6,380 bases of DNA, taken from assembly GCA_016930735.1 (NCBI GenBank), contig JAFGGF010000320.1, positions 1-6,380 of the forward strand, written 5' to 3'. Origin of the DNA: Prolixibacteraceae bacterium. Its GTDB lineage: Bacteria > Bacteroidota > Bacteroidia > Bacteroidales > Prolixibacteraceae. The translations under genes and the position numbers were made by a program. Below are positions 1 through 6,292 of the stretch, piece after piece (within the stretch, counting starts at the first letter, position 1; the number at the start of each line of letters is the position of its first letter). The notes under the pieces are model-generated. The model worked only from the letters and a program-made list of their open reading frames with translations. It made no database searches and had not been told where the DNA came from.

Positions 1-450
1 CGTGAAGTTTATGATAAAACTCTAATCGTTAAACTATCTCCCAACGTAACCGATGTATCTGAAATAGCCAAAGCTGTTGAATACAGGGGTGCAGACAGTG
101 TTTCGCTGGTTAATACTTTTGTAGGTATGGCCATCGATGCAGAAAAAAGGATCCCTTTGCTTTCGACTGTTACCGGAGGGTTATCAGGACCAGCAATTAA
201 ACCCATTGCCTTAAGGATGGTCTGGCAGGTTTCACAGGCTGTAAAAATCCCTGTAATAGGAATAGGGGGTATTATGAATGCAACCGATGCAATAGAATTT
301 TTTCTTGCAGGTGCATCTGCCATACAAGTTGGAACTGCCATTTTTAAAGATCCGTTCATCCCTGTTCATATTGTTTCCGGTATCAACGATTACCTGGAAA
401 GGCATCAATTCAAAACGATCCATGAAATAATTGGAAGATTACAAATGTAA
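1..450 (+). CDS. pyrD: Dihydroorotate dehydrogenase, class 1B type, C-terminal part (5' end outside window)
   Basis: The frame is open from the first base and gives the last 149 residues of a family that is usually about 300-310 residues long, so roughly the N-terminal half is missing because of the window edge. The enzyme oxidises dihydroorotate to orotate on FMN in de novo pyrimidine synthesis, in the cytoplasm. Visible signatures of the FMN-binding TIM barrel are LIVKLSPN (fragment residues 8-15, with the FMN-contacting Lys), VNTFVGMAID (37-46), GGLSGPAIKPIALRM (59-73), the phosphate-binding strand IPVIGIGGI (83-91), and AGASAIQVGTAIF (102-114). The GGLSGPAIKP and NTxVGMAID forms favour class 1B, the NAD-linked type that works with the PyrK iron-sulfur flavoprotein. 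The catalytic Cys and the partner gene would lie upstream and cannot be checked. The gene ends in TAA and no intrinsic terminator follows closely. The family call is firm; the 1B subclass is inferred from motif style. Confidence 0.95.
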   Translation, partial: REVYDKTLIVKLSPNVTDVSEIAKAVEYRGADSVSLVNTFVGMAIDAEKRIPLLSTVTGGLSGPAIKPIALRMVWQVSQAVKIPVIGIGGIMNATDAIEFFLAGASAIQVGTAIFKDPFIPVHIVSGINDYLERHQFKTIHEIIGRLQM

Positions 451-460
451 TACGCGCGTA
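451..460. repeat. Perfect 10-base palindrome right after the pyrD stop
   Basis: TACGCGCGTA is its own reverse complement and begins at the base after the TAA stop. It is a GC-rich core in an otherwise AT-rich gap. It has no loop and no T-run, so it is not a normal terminator. It could be a protein-binding site or chance. Confidence 0.35.
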
Positions 461-492
461 CCAATCGATATTAAAGGATTCCTGCCATATTT

Positions 493-525
493 GTTGATTA
501 AAACATGTTGGTGTATTTACATTTG
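493..525 (+). promoter_or_regulatory. Candidate Bacteroidota-type promoter for the E2-E1-flavodoxin cluster
   Basis: TACATTTG at 518-525 fits the Bacteroidota -7 element TAnnTTTG exactly, and GTTG at 493-496 lies 21 bases upstream, where the -33 TTTG/TTG element is expected. Transcription would start near 530-535 and give an untranslated leader of about 185 bases before the E2 start at 717. No other sequence in the gap fits both elements as well. The elements are seen; their activity is inferred. Confidence 0.45.
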
Positions 526-597
526 TGAACTCCATTGTTCTTTACTCTTTTAGATTTTTTTTCAAATAAGTTGACTTCATCCCTAAAATTTCTTAAA

Positions 598-618
598 TTA
601 ATCTTAATCAAAGATTAA
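598..618. repeat. AT-rich inverted repeat in the E2 leader
   Basis: TTAATCTT (598-605) and AAGATTAA (611-618) are perfect reverse complements around the 5-base loop AATCA. Only one pair in each arm is G-C, so an RNA hairpin would be weak. The symmetry would also suit a dimeric DNA-binding protein. It lies downstream of the candidate promoter and about 100 bases before the E2 start. No plus-strand T-run follows, so it is not a terminator for pyrD. The rest of the 451-716 gap shows no gene or RNA that I recognise. Confidence 0.35.
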
Positions 619-688
619 AAAATTATCAAAACAGGATTGCAATGTGAACATTTCAATTTGAGCCTTGTTATTTAAAGTGAAAATTGCA

Positions 689-716
689 AATAATAAAAAC
701 AATAATAAAAATCAAA
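689..716 (+). promoter_or_regulatory. A-rich translation initiation leader of the E2 gene
   Basis: The stretch before the ATG at 717 is nearly all A with scattered T and C and contains AATAATAAAAA twice or nearly so. It has no purine-rich Shine-Dalgarno match. A-rich, SD-less leaders are typical of Bacteroidota, and this one supports 717 as the start. An in-frame TTG at 684 would add 11 low-complexity residues (Ile/Lys-rich) ahead of the conserved lipoyl domain and is unlikely to be used. Confidence 0.45.
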
Positions 717-1961
717 ATGTCACAATTTAAAGTAATAATGCCGAAATTAGGCGAAAGTATTCAGGAGGCAACCATTACCAAATGGTTTGTAAAAGAGGGA
801 GATACAGTTGAAGAAGATGATAATCTTTTTGAAGTTGCGACTGACAAAGTAGACTCAGAAATCCCTTCACCTGTTGATGGCGTTATTTCAAAAATTCTTC
901 ATCCTGTAGATGCTGTTCTTCCAGTTGGTGAGGTTTTGGCAATTATCATTACAGACGGAGAAGGTGCTGAAAACGAAGAGCAGGAAGAAATAGCTGAACC
1001 TGAGAATAATATAAAACTATCTGAAGAAAATATTAAAACTGAATCAACACGTTTTTATTCACCTTTGGTTAAAAGTATTGCCAGGCAGGAAAATATAAGT
1101 GCTGAGGAATTGGAAACGATCCCGGGATCCGGGATTAACGGTAGGGTCCAGAAAAAGGACATACTGAATTATCTTGAAAACAAAGGTTCCAAACAGTCAG
1201 ATACTCCTGTTTCTCAGCCTAAAATGGAACGTCCCCCGGTTTCAATTGGTAAAACAGACCAGATTATTGAGATGGACCGTGTTCGTAAAATGATTGCTGA
1301 CCATATGGTTCTGAGCAAACAGGTTTCACCGCATGTGACTTCAGTGGTTGAAGCAGATGTTACCAACCTCGTATTCTGGCGCGAAAAAAATAAAAATCAA
1401 TTTCAGCAAAAATATGGCGAGAAGCTTACATACATGCATGTGTTTACAGAGGCTGTAGCGCAGGCGCTGGCTGAATTCCCGCTGTTAAACTCTTCTGTGG
1501 ACGGGAGTAAAATAATACTGAAAAAAGATATCAACATAGGAATTGCAGTAGCAAAACCTGATGGTAACCTGATTGTACCTGTTATCAGGAATGCTGAGCA
1601 GAAAAACCTGGTGGGAATAACCAAAGAACTGAATCGCCTGGCTGATGCTGCCAGAAATAACAAATTGTCACCTGATGAAATCCAGGGCGGCACTTTTACA
1701 ATTACCAATTTTGGTACATTCAGAAACCTGATCGGAACTCCTATTATCAACCAGCCTCAGGTAGCTATACTTGCTACCGGCAGTATTGAGAAAAAGCCGG
1801 CAGTGATGGAAACACCCACAGGAGATGCCATTGTAATCAGGCATAAAATGTTTTTATCGTTGTCGTACGACCACCGGATTATTGATGGTGCCCTGGGGGG
1901 AGCTTTCTTAAGAAGGATTGCCGACTTGCTTGAAGAATTTAAAATTGATCGTACTTTATAA
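717..1961 (+). CDS. Dihydrolipoamide acyltransferase, E2 component of a 2-oxoacid dehydrogenase complex
   Basis: This 414-residue protein takes the acyl group made by E1 on its lipoyl arm and moves it to CoA. It also forms the structural core of the cytoplasmic complex. A single lipoyl domain spans about 2-80; Lys44 in EVATDKVDSEI is the lipoylation site. An acidic flexible linker (about 82-108) leads to the peripheral subunit-binding domain (about 113-152, YSPLVKSIARQ and GSGINGRVQKKDI), which docks E1 and E3. A second linker precedes the catalytic domain (about 184-412), with TITNFG (328-333), GTPIINQPQVAIL (340-352) and the active-site motif DHRIIDG (385-391, His386 and Asp390). Length and domain order are normal for a one-lipoyl E2. 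The start is the ATG directly before the conserved lipoyl domain. The E1 gene begins 10 bases after the stop, so the two are surely co-transcribed. The substrate (branched-chain 2-oxoacids or pyruvate) cannot be read from E2 alone, so no gene symbol is given. Confidence 0.95.
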   Translation: MSQFKVIMPKLGESIQEATITKWFVKEGDTVEEDDNLFEVATDKVDSEIPSPVDGVISKILHPVDAVLPVGEVLAIIITDGEGAENEEQEEIAEPENNIKLSEENIKTESTRFYSPLVKSIARQENISAEELETIPGSGINGRVQKKDILNYLENKGSKQSDTPVSQPKMERPPVSIGKTDQIIEMDRVRKMIADHMVLSKQVSPHVTSVVEADVTNLVFWREKNKNQFQQKYGEKLTYMHVFTEAVAQALAEFPLLNSSVDGSKIILKKDINIGIAVAKPDGNLIVPVIRNAEQKNLVGITKELNRLADAARNNKLSPDEIQGGTFTITNFGTFRNLIGTPIINQPQVAILATGSIEKKPAVMETPTGDAIVIRHKMFLSLSYDHRIIDGALGGAFLRRIADLLEEFKIDRTL

Positions 1962-1971
1962 AAAAACTGAA

Positions 1972-4023
1972 ATGATTGACAATACAGTTCCAAAAAAATA
2001 TTCCATAAAAAACACGCCAAAGGAAACACTTGAAAAGTGGTATGAGTTAATGACGCTGGGAAGAGCTATTGACAACAAAGCTCCGAATTACCTGAAACAG
2101 GCAATTGGCTGGTCATATCATGCGCCATATGCCGGGCACGATGGTATACAACTCGCCATCGGCCAGGTATTTGAAAAAAATAAAGACCATATTTTCCCTT
2201 ATTATCGCGATATGTTAACAGCTATGTCGTGTGGAATGACAGCTGAAGAAGTTGTACTGAACGGAATTTCCCGGGCAACTGATCCGTCCAGCGGTGGCCG
2301 TCATATGTCAAACCATTTGGGAAAGCCGGAATGGAACATTCATACAGGTTCATCTGTAACAGGAAACCATGCATTACATGCGGTTGGTGTTGCCAGAGCG
2401 ATAAAATACTACGGTGAAAAAGCAGTTGCCATTAGCAGCCAGGGGGAATCTTCTGTAAGCGAAGGTTATGTTTATGAGGCAATTAACGGGGCTTCCAATG
2501 AAAAACTCCCTGTCATTTTTGTATTTCAGGATAATGGTTACGGAATCAGCGTTCCTAAAAAAGACCAGACTGCTAACAGAAAAGTTGCCAATAATTTTTC
2601 GGGATTTAAAAATCTGAGGATCATACATTGTAACGGTAAAGATGTATTTGACTCGATGAATGCAATGACTGAAGCAAAACGTTTTGCTACAGAAGAAAAC
2701 AATCCGGTAATAGTTCAGGCTAATTGTGTGAGGATGCAGTCTCATTCCAATTCAGATGATCATTTGCTTTACAGAAGTGAAGCCGAAAGGAATTACGTAC
2801 AGGAATATGACCCCTTAGCGAAGTTCAGAAGGCTATTACTTCGATATAACAGATTTACCGAGGAAGAACTGCAGGCAATAGAAACAAATGCCAAAACAGA
2901 GCTTAAAAGAGTCCATAAAGCGGCAATGGCAGCACCTGAACCTTCTCCCGAATCAATATATGATTTTGTGATACCTGAACCCGTGGGATCTGAAAAATAT
3001 CCTAAAGGACTGCATAATCAGGAAGGTGAGAAGAAAAAATTAATAACTGCACTGAATGATACATTAAAGGCAGAGTTCAGGTATAATCCCGATACCTTTA
3101 TCTGGGGGCAGGATATGGCAAATAAAGATAAAGGAGGCATATTTAATGTATCAAAAGGTTTACAGCAGGAATTTGGGCCTGACAGGGTTTTTAATGCCCC
3201 TATTGCCGAGGATTTTATTATGGGGACAGCAAACGGCATGTCGAGATTTAATGAAAAGATCAGGATTGTAGTTGAAGGTGCTGAGTTTGCAGATTATTTC
3301 TGGCCAGCTATGGAGCAGTATATTGAGTCAAGTCATGAATACTGGCGTACCAATGGGAAATTTACCCCGAATGCAACAATCAGGCTGGCGTCGGGTGGTT
3401 ATATCGGCGGAGGGTTATACCATTCGCAAAACATAGAAGGTGCGCTTGCCTCCATTCCCGGTGTAAGGATTGTTTACCCTTCATTTGCAGACGATGCTGC
3501 TGGATTATTACGTACTTCAATCCGGTCGAGAGGCTTAACAATGTTTATGGAACCCAAAGCTCTTTACCAGGATCCAAAGGCTGCAACCGTTGTACCTGAT
3601 GATTTTGAAGTACCATTCGGGAAAGCGCGGATCAGGAGGGAAGGGAAGGATCTGACAATTGTTACTTATGGAAATACTACCCACATGTGCATTGAAACAG
3701 CAAATAAAATTGCATCAGAAACAGGTTTGGAAATTGAAGTTATAGACCTACGATCCCTGATACCGCTTGATATGGAAACCGTAATTAACTCAGTTAAGAA
3801 GACCAGCAAAGCTCTGATAGTCCATGAAGATAAGGTATTTGGTGGTTTTGGTGGGGAAGTGGCGTCTGTAATCATGGAGGAAGCATTTGAATACCTCGAT
3901 GGGCCGGTTCACAGGGTTGGTTCAACTTTTACTCCGGTGGGATTTCATAAAAACCTGGAAAAAGCTATCCTGCCGCAAACAGATAAAATTATTGAGGCAG
4001 CAAAAAATATCCTGAATTATTGA
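1972..4023 (+). CDS. Fused E1 alpha-beta subunit of a 2-oxoacid dehydrogenase complex (thiamine diphosphate dependent)
   Basis: This 683-residue chain joins two proteins that are usually separate, E1 alpha (about 15-325) and E1 beta (about 350-683). It decarboxylates a 2-oxoacid on thiamine diphosphate and reductively acylates the E2 lipoyl group. The alpha half has YRD (78-80), the cofactor motif QGESSVSEG (157-165) with Glu159 at the Mg ligand position, QDNGYGISVP (186-195) with Asn188 and Tyr190 as the other likely ligands, and a loop QSHSNSDD...YRS (256-269). That loop resembles the phosphorylation-loop region of branched-chain enzymes. The beta half has APIAEDFIMG (409-418, Glu413), YHSQNIEG (483-490, His484) and DLRSLIPLD (592-600). 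The ATG at 1972 is chosen over an in-frame TTG at 1918 that lies inside the E2 gene. Fusion within one open frame is intact, with no frameshift. Branched-chain activity is favoured by the loop but pyruvate is possible. From memory, homologues are sometimes mislabelled 'tungsten formylmethanofuran dehydrogenase'; nothing here supports that name. Confidence 0.93.
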   Translation: MIDNTVPKKYSIKNTPKETLEKWYELMTLGRAIDNKAPNYLKQAIGWSYHAPYAGHDGIQLAIGQVFEKNKDHIFPYYRDMLTAMSCGMTAEEVVLNGISRATDPSSGGRHMSNHLGKPEWNIHTGSSVTGNHALHAVGVARAIKYYGEKAVAISSQGESSVSEGYVYEAINGASNEKLPVIFVFQDNGYGISVPKKDQTANRKVANNFSGFKNLRIIHCNGKDVFDSMNAMTEAKRFATEENNPVIVQANCVRMQSHSNSDDHLLYRSEAERNYVQEYDPLAKFRRLLLRYNRFTEEELQAIETNAKTELKRVHKAAMAAPEPSPESIYDFVIPEPVGSEKYPKGLHNQEGEKKKLITALNDTLKAEFRYNPDTFIWGQDMANKDKGGIFNVSKGLQQEFGPDRVFNAPIAEDFIMGTANGMSRFNEKIRIVVEGAEFADYFWPAMEQYIESSHEYWRTNGKFTPNATIRLASGGYIGGGLYHSQNIEGALASIPGVRIVYPSFADDAAGLLRTSIRSRGLTMFMEPKALYQDPKAATVVPDDFEVPFGKARIRREGKDLTIVTYGNTTHMCIETANKIASETGLEIEVIDLRSLIPLDMETVINSVKKTSKALIVHEDKVFGGFGGEVASVIMEEAFEYLDGPVHRVGSTFTPVGFHKNLEKAILPQTDKIIEAAKNILNY

Positions 4024-4039
4024 TTTAAAATTTGTTGTA

Positions 4040-4546
4040 ATGAAAAAAATAGCTTTGATATATAGTTTTAATTCGAATAAAACAAGATTGGCTGCTGATA
4101 AAATTGCAGCTGAATTTTCTGAAAATGAAATTACAAAAGTAAATGCTGAAACTCTGACTGGCAAAGAATTTATATCTTTTGATAATTATATCCTGGGCGT
4201 ACCAACCTGGTTCGACGGGGAACTTCCCAATTACTGGGATGAGTTTGTGCCTGAACTGGAAGACCTTGACCTCAAAGGTAAAACATTTGCTATTTTTGGC
4301 CTTGGTGACCAGGTGGGGTATCCCGAGAATTTTGTTGACGGGATCGGGATAATGGCAGGTATTTTAGAAAAATGCGGAGGTAAAATAGTTGGTGAGACTT
4401 CAACAGAAGGCTATACTTTTGAATCTTCTTCAGCTTTTCGTAATGGTAAATTTCTTGGGTTGGTACTCGACCAGGAAAATCAGGCACGGCTGACTAGATC
4501 AAGGATAAAAAACTGGGTGAGTGAACTTAAACAGAATTTCAAATAA
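4040..4546 (+). CDS. fldA: Long-chain flavodoxin (FMN electron carrier)
   Basis: This 168-residue soluble protein is a low-potential one- or two-electron carrier with bound FMN. It shows the flavodoxin order of motifs. A first strand KKIALIYS leads into the phosphate-binding loop (residues 9-15, SFNSNKT). Next come LGVPTWFDGELPNYWDEF (aromatic Trp that stacks on FMN), the glycine-rich FGLGDQVGYPENFVDG loop with an isoalloxazine-stacking Tyr, and a C-terminal insertion ending FLGLVLDQENQ that marks the long-chain class. The phosphate loop is atypical: Phe10 and Asn13 stand where FldA proteins usually have Ser/Thr and Gly. It starts 16 bases after the E1 stop and has no promoter of its own that I can see, so it is the last gene of the E2-E1 transcript, followed by a terminator. 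A role as electron acceptor for a ferredoxin-type oxidoreductase elsewhere in the genome is more usual than a direct role with the dehydrogenase. The symbol is by family resemblance. Confidence 0.93.
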   Translation: MKKIALIYSFNSNKTRLAADKIAAEFSENEITKVNAETLTGKEFISFDNYILGVPTWFDGELPNYWDEFVPELEDLDLKGKTFAIFGLGDQVGYPENFVDGIGIMAGILEKCGGKIVGETSTEGYTFESSSAFRNGKFLGLVLDQENQARLTRSRIKNWVSELKQNFK

Positions 4547-4566
4547 TCATTAAATTATTCAGATAC

Positions 4567-4600
4567 AAGGCTGTAAATCAATTTACAGCCTTTGTTTTTT
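4567..4600 (+). terminator. Intrinsic terminator of the E2-E1-flavodoxin operon
   Basis: AAGGCTGTAAA (4567-4577) pairs perfectly with TTTACAGCCTT (4582-4592) over 11 base pairs around the loop TCAA. A T-rich tail (TTTG then six T, 4591-4600) follows. It starts 20 bases after the flavodoxin stop. The stem has a moderate GC content at its base, as expected for rho-independent termination. Confidence 0.88.
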
Positions 4601-4601
4601 A

Positions 4602-4609
4602 TACCTTTG
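4602..4609 (+). promoter_or_regulatory. Candidate -7 promoter element of the methylglyoxal synthase gene
   Basis: TACCTTTG matches TAnnTTTG exactly and lies 24 bases before the ATG at 4634. That would put the transcript start near 4614-4616 and give a leader of about 20 bases. No TTTG or TTG lies at the expected -33 distance, because that position falls in the terminator hairpin. The promoter is therefore half-consensus. Confidence 0.5.
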
Positions 4610-4633
4610 AGCCGCCATTAATAACAATTAACG

Positions 4634-5104
4634 ATGAAAAGGAAAAAAAATATCGGTATCGTTTCACACGATAACCGTAAGTCAGATATGATCGAGTGGG
4701 TTTCATGGAACTGGAAGGAACTCATTCCGCATAGCCTCATATGCACGGGAACTACCGGCACTCTGGTTGAAGAAACAATCATTCAGAAATGTAAGGATAA
4801 CGATGAAGTACCACCTTCCATTACAAAGCTGAAATCGGGGCCTTTGGGAGGCGACCAGCAACTCGGGGCTTTGATTGCAGAAGGTGAAGTTGATATGCTG
4901 ATATTTTTCTGGGACCCGATGCAGCCACAACCCCATGATGTGGATGTTAAGGCATTACTGAGGATTTCCGTACTTTATAACATTCCAACGGCTTCAAACC
5001 GCTCTACAGCCGATTTCCTGATATCTTCGGTTTTATTCCACGACGAATATATTCCGGTACTGAAAGATTATTCGGCTTATATAACAAGGGAAGTTAATTT
5101 GTAA
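4634..5104 (+). CDS. mgsA: Methylglyoxal synthase
   Basis: This 156-residue cytoplasmic enzyme converts dihydroxyacetone phosphate to methylglyoxal and phosphate, a bypass of lower glycolysis that leads to lactate and relieves sugar-phosphate build-up. Family motifs are all present: IGIVSHDNRK (7-16, His12), the phosphate-binding CTGTTG (37-42), SGPLGGDQQLGALIAEG (68-84) with the catalytic Asp74, FFWDPMQPQPHDVDVKALLR (91-110) with His101 and Asp104, and NIPTASNRSTADFLI (116-130). These match the E. coli enzyme closely, counting His19, Asp71, His98 and Asp101 there. Between the GTTG and SGPLGG motifs the chain is several residues longer than in E. coli. The ATG is the only sensible start; no strong Shine-Dalgarno site precedes it (the leader is AACAATTAACG). 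It has its own promoter element after the upstream terminator, so it is a separate transcription unit. Its 3' end overlaps the convergent minus-strand gene by 11 bases. In E. coli phosphate inhibits this enzyme; that is family knowledge. Confidence 0.97.
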   Translation: MKRKKNIGIVSHDNRKSDMIEWVSWNWKELIPHSLICTGTTGTLVEETIIQKCKDNDEVPPSITKLKSGPLGGDQQLGALIAEGEVDMLIFFWDPMQPQPHDVDVKALLRISVLYNIPTASNRSTADFLISSVLFHDEYIPVLKDYSAYITREVNL

Positions 5105-6257
5105 ACTTTTCAGCCAGGCTTTTAATAGGTTTGAAGTAGGTTCGGAGAATCACCCAGTTTGTAGCACTGGAATTTAACAGGCTGATAATCTCGCTTCTGT
5201 ATTTTTTCAGTGTATGGCTAATTGCCGGAGGAGAAACCGGCTGAGGTTTTATATTTACTGCAATGGTATTTATTGTTATTTCCTGATTGCTGTCATATGC
5301 TGCCTGTGCAGCTTCTTCATAACGTTGCAGGAAGTCAGCGGCTTTTTCCTGCTTTTTAGTTTTATACCCATTCTCGTTCCCAACATTAAAATCAGTAAGT
5401 TCAATATGAATGGGTTTAATAACAATATTTTGGTCTGTATTTAAATAAACGACATCTTCTATTGCCTTTTCAAATGATTTTTTCAGGTTTTCAAGATTTC
5501 CGCTGTAATTCACAATGAATTTTTTTGTATCGTCAGAAATAGAGAAATTCTTCTTATATGTATTTTCAGCTTTTATCAGCAGGTATTCAAACTCACGGAG
5601 TGTTTCGCCTTCCTTTTTTTGTTTGAGATGAGAAATTTCAGACTTTAGTTGCTCATTATAAGAAAGTAACCTCCTTATATAGCTGTTATGCTTGCTTAGT
5701 TGTTCCAGTTTTAATTTTGCAGAATTAACAATTTCATTAAAGAAAGGATAGGTCATTTTTAAATACGAATGAATAAGTATTTCGTGTTCAGGTTTAGCAT
5801 TGTTTTTTTTATAAACCGAATCAAAATTTGAAATTATTTTATCCTTTAAATCCTTATCAACAAGGAGGAATAAATAATCCCATTTATTGTCTGAAGCACT
5901 TAAAAACTGAAAAACAGCAACAAAATTTCCGGTTTTATCTTCACCTGGCTGCGGAAACAATCCCGAATTTTTCGAAAAAAACCGATATAAATTATTTTGA
6001 ATTTCATGAATTGGTTTAATTACTACCTTTTCTTTATTTGTATAACCACGATCAGGGTAAAATTCAAGTTCTTTAGGTACTAAAGCAATATTTGTGTATG
6101 AGCCTTTTGACAAATGTAAAATGTTTACCATGGCAGAATGAAGGGGCATATAAAGTAAAACGGCATTTACCTGACCCTGAAAATCCAGCAATTTTTCCAA
6201 TGACCTTAATAAAGAAACGGTTGGATTTAATTCTGTATTATGCTGGTTACTGATCAT
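5094..6257 (-). CDS. Protein of unknown function, possibly a regulator with a degenerate sigma-54-activator lid and an HTH-like C-terminus
   Basis: I do not recognise this 387-residue protein as a named family. There is no signal peptide and no clear membrane segment, so it is probably cytoplasmic. The N-terminal part (about 12-150) is a mixed alpha/beta stretch with hydrophobic strands (VNAVLLYMPL, NFVAVFQFL, YLFLLVDKDL) that could be a sensor fold. Residues about 155-240 are charged and helical, probably partly coiled coil. Residues 239-285 (SISDD...YSGNLENLKKSFEKAIED...) follow the pattern of the AAA+ lid of sigma-54 activators, in which WPGNVREL-like residues precede a helix. No Walker A, Walker B or GAFTGA motif is present. 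Residues 327-353 end in VSPPAISHTLKKYR, which looks like a turn and recognition helix. Lysine, asparagine and isoleucine are abundant and the gene is AT-rich. The start at 6257 gives the longest coherent chain; AAGG directly abuts the ATG, too near for a normal ribosome site. It is convergent with methylglyoxal synthase. The coding call is firm, the role is inference. Confidence 0.85.
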   Translation of the reverse strand: MISNQHNTELNPTVSLLRSLEKLLDFQGQVNAVLLYMPLHSAMVNILHLSKGSYTNIALVPKELEFYPDRGYTNKEKVVIKPIHEIQNNLYRFFSKNSGLFPQPGEDKTGNFVAVFQFLSASDNKWDYLFLLVDKDLKDKIISNFDSVYKKNNAKPEHEILIHSYLKMTYPFFNEIVNSAKLKLEQLSKHNSYIRRLLSYNEQLKSEISHLKQKKEGETLREFEYLLIKAENTYKKNFSISDDTKKFIVNYSGNLENLKKSFEKAIEDVVYLNTDQNIVIKPIHIELTDFNVGNENGYKTKKQEKAADFLQRYEEAAQAAYDSNQEITINTIAVNIKPQPVSPPAISHTLKKYRSEIISLLNSSATNWVILRTYFKPIKSLAEKFTN

Positions 6258-6261
6258 CCTT

Positions 6262-6292
6262 CAAAATTAAAATACAATATTTAATTAAACAA
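6262..6292 (-). promoter_or_regulatory. Candidate Bacteroidota promoter of the minus-strand gene, abutting its start codon
   Basis: Read on the minus strand, TTG (6290-6292), a 20-base spacer, and TAATTTTG (6262-6269, an exact TAnnTTTG) form a good -33/-7 pair. The -7 element ends only 4 bases before the ATG at 6257. Transcription would then begin at or just inside the start codon. Either the message is leaderless or nearly so, or translation starts further downstream. Confidence 0.45.

Noticed and set aside
505..528. Tiny reading frame of 7 codons in the E2 leader
   Set aside because: It overlaps the candidate promoter, has no ribosome site, and is too short to support.
554..566. T-run at 555-562 as a pyrD terminator
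   Set aside because: Only a 4-base stem (GAAC/GTTC) lies upstream and it is not adjacent to the T-run.
684..716. Extension of E2 to an in-frame TTG at 684
   Set aside because: It adds 11 low-complexity residues ahead of a lipoyl domain that normally begins near the N-terminus; the ATG at 717 fits the family.
1118..1129. Palindrome GATCCCGGGATC inside the E2 gene
   Set aside because: It encodes the conserved subunit-binding-domain turn (IPGSG), so codon content explains it.
1403..1750. Antisense reading frame opposite the E2 gene
   Set aside because: The plus strand carries clear E2 catalytic-domain motifs throughout; the antisense product has no recognisable feature.
1918..1971. Extension of E1 to an in-frame TTG inside the E2 gene
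   Set aside because: The added residues come from E2 coding sequence in another frame and have no E1 likeness; the ATG at 1972 is 10 bases after the E2 stop.
5925..5960. Possible Walker A-like loop (PGEDKTG) in the unknown protein
   Set aside because: Spacing does not fit GxxxxGK[ST] and no Walker B follows.
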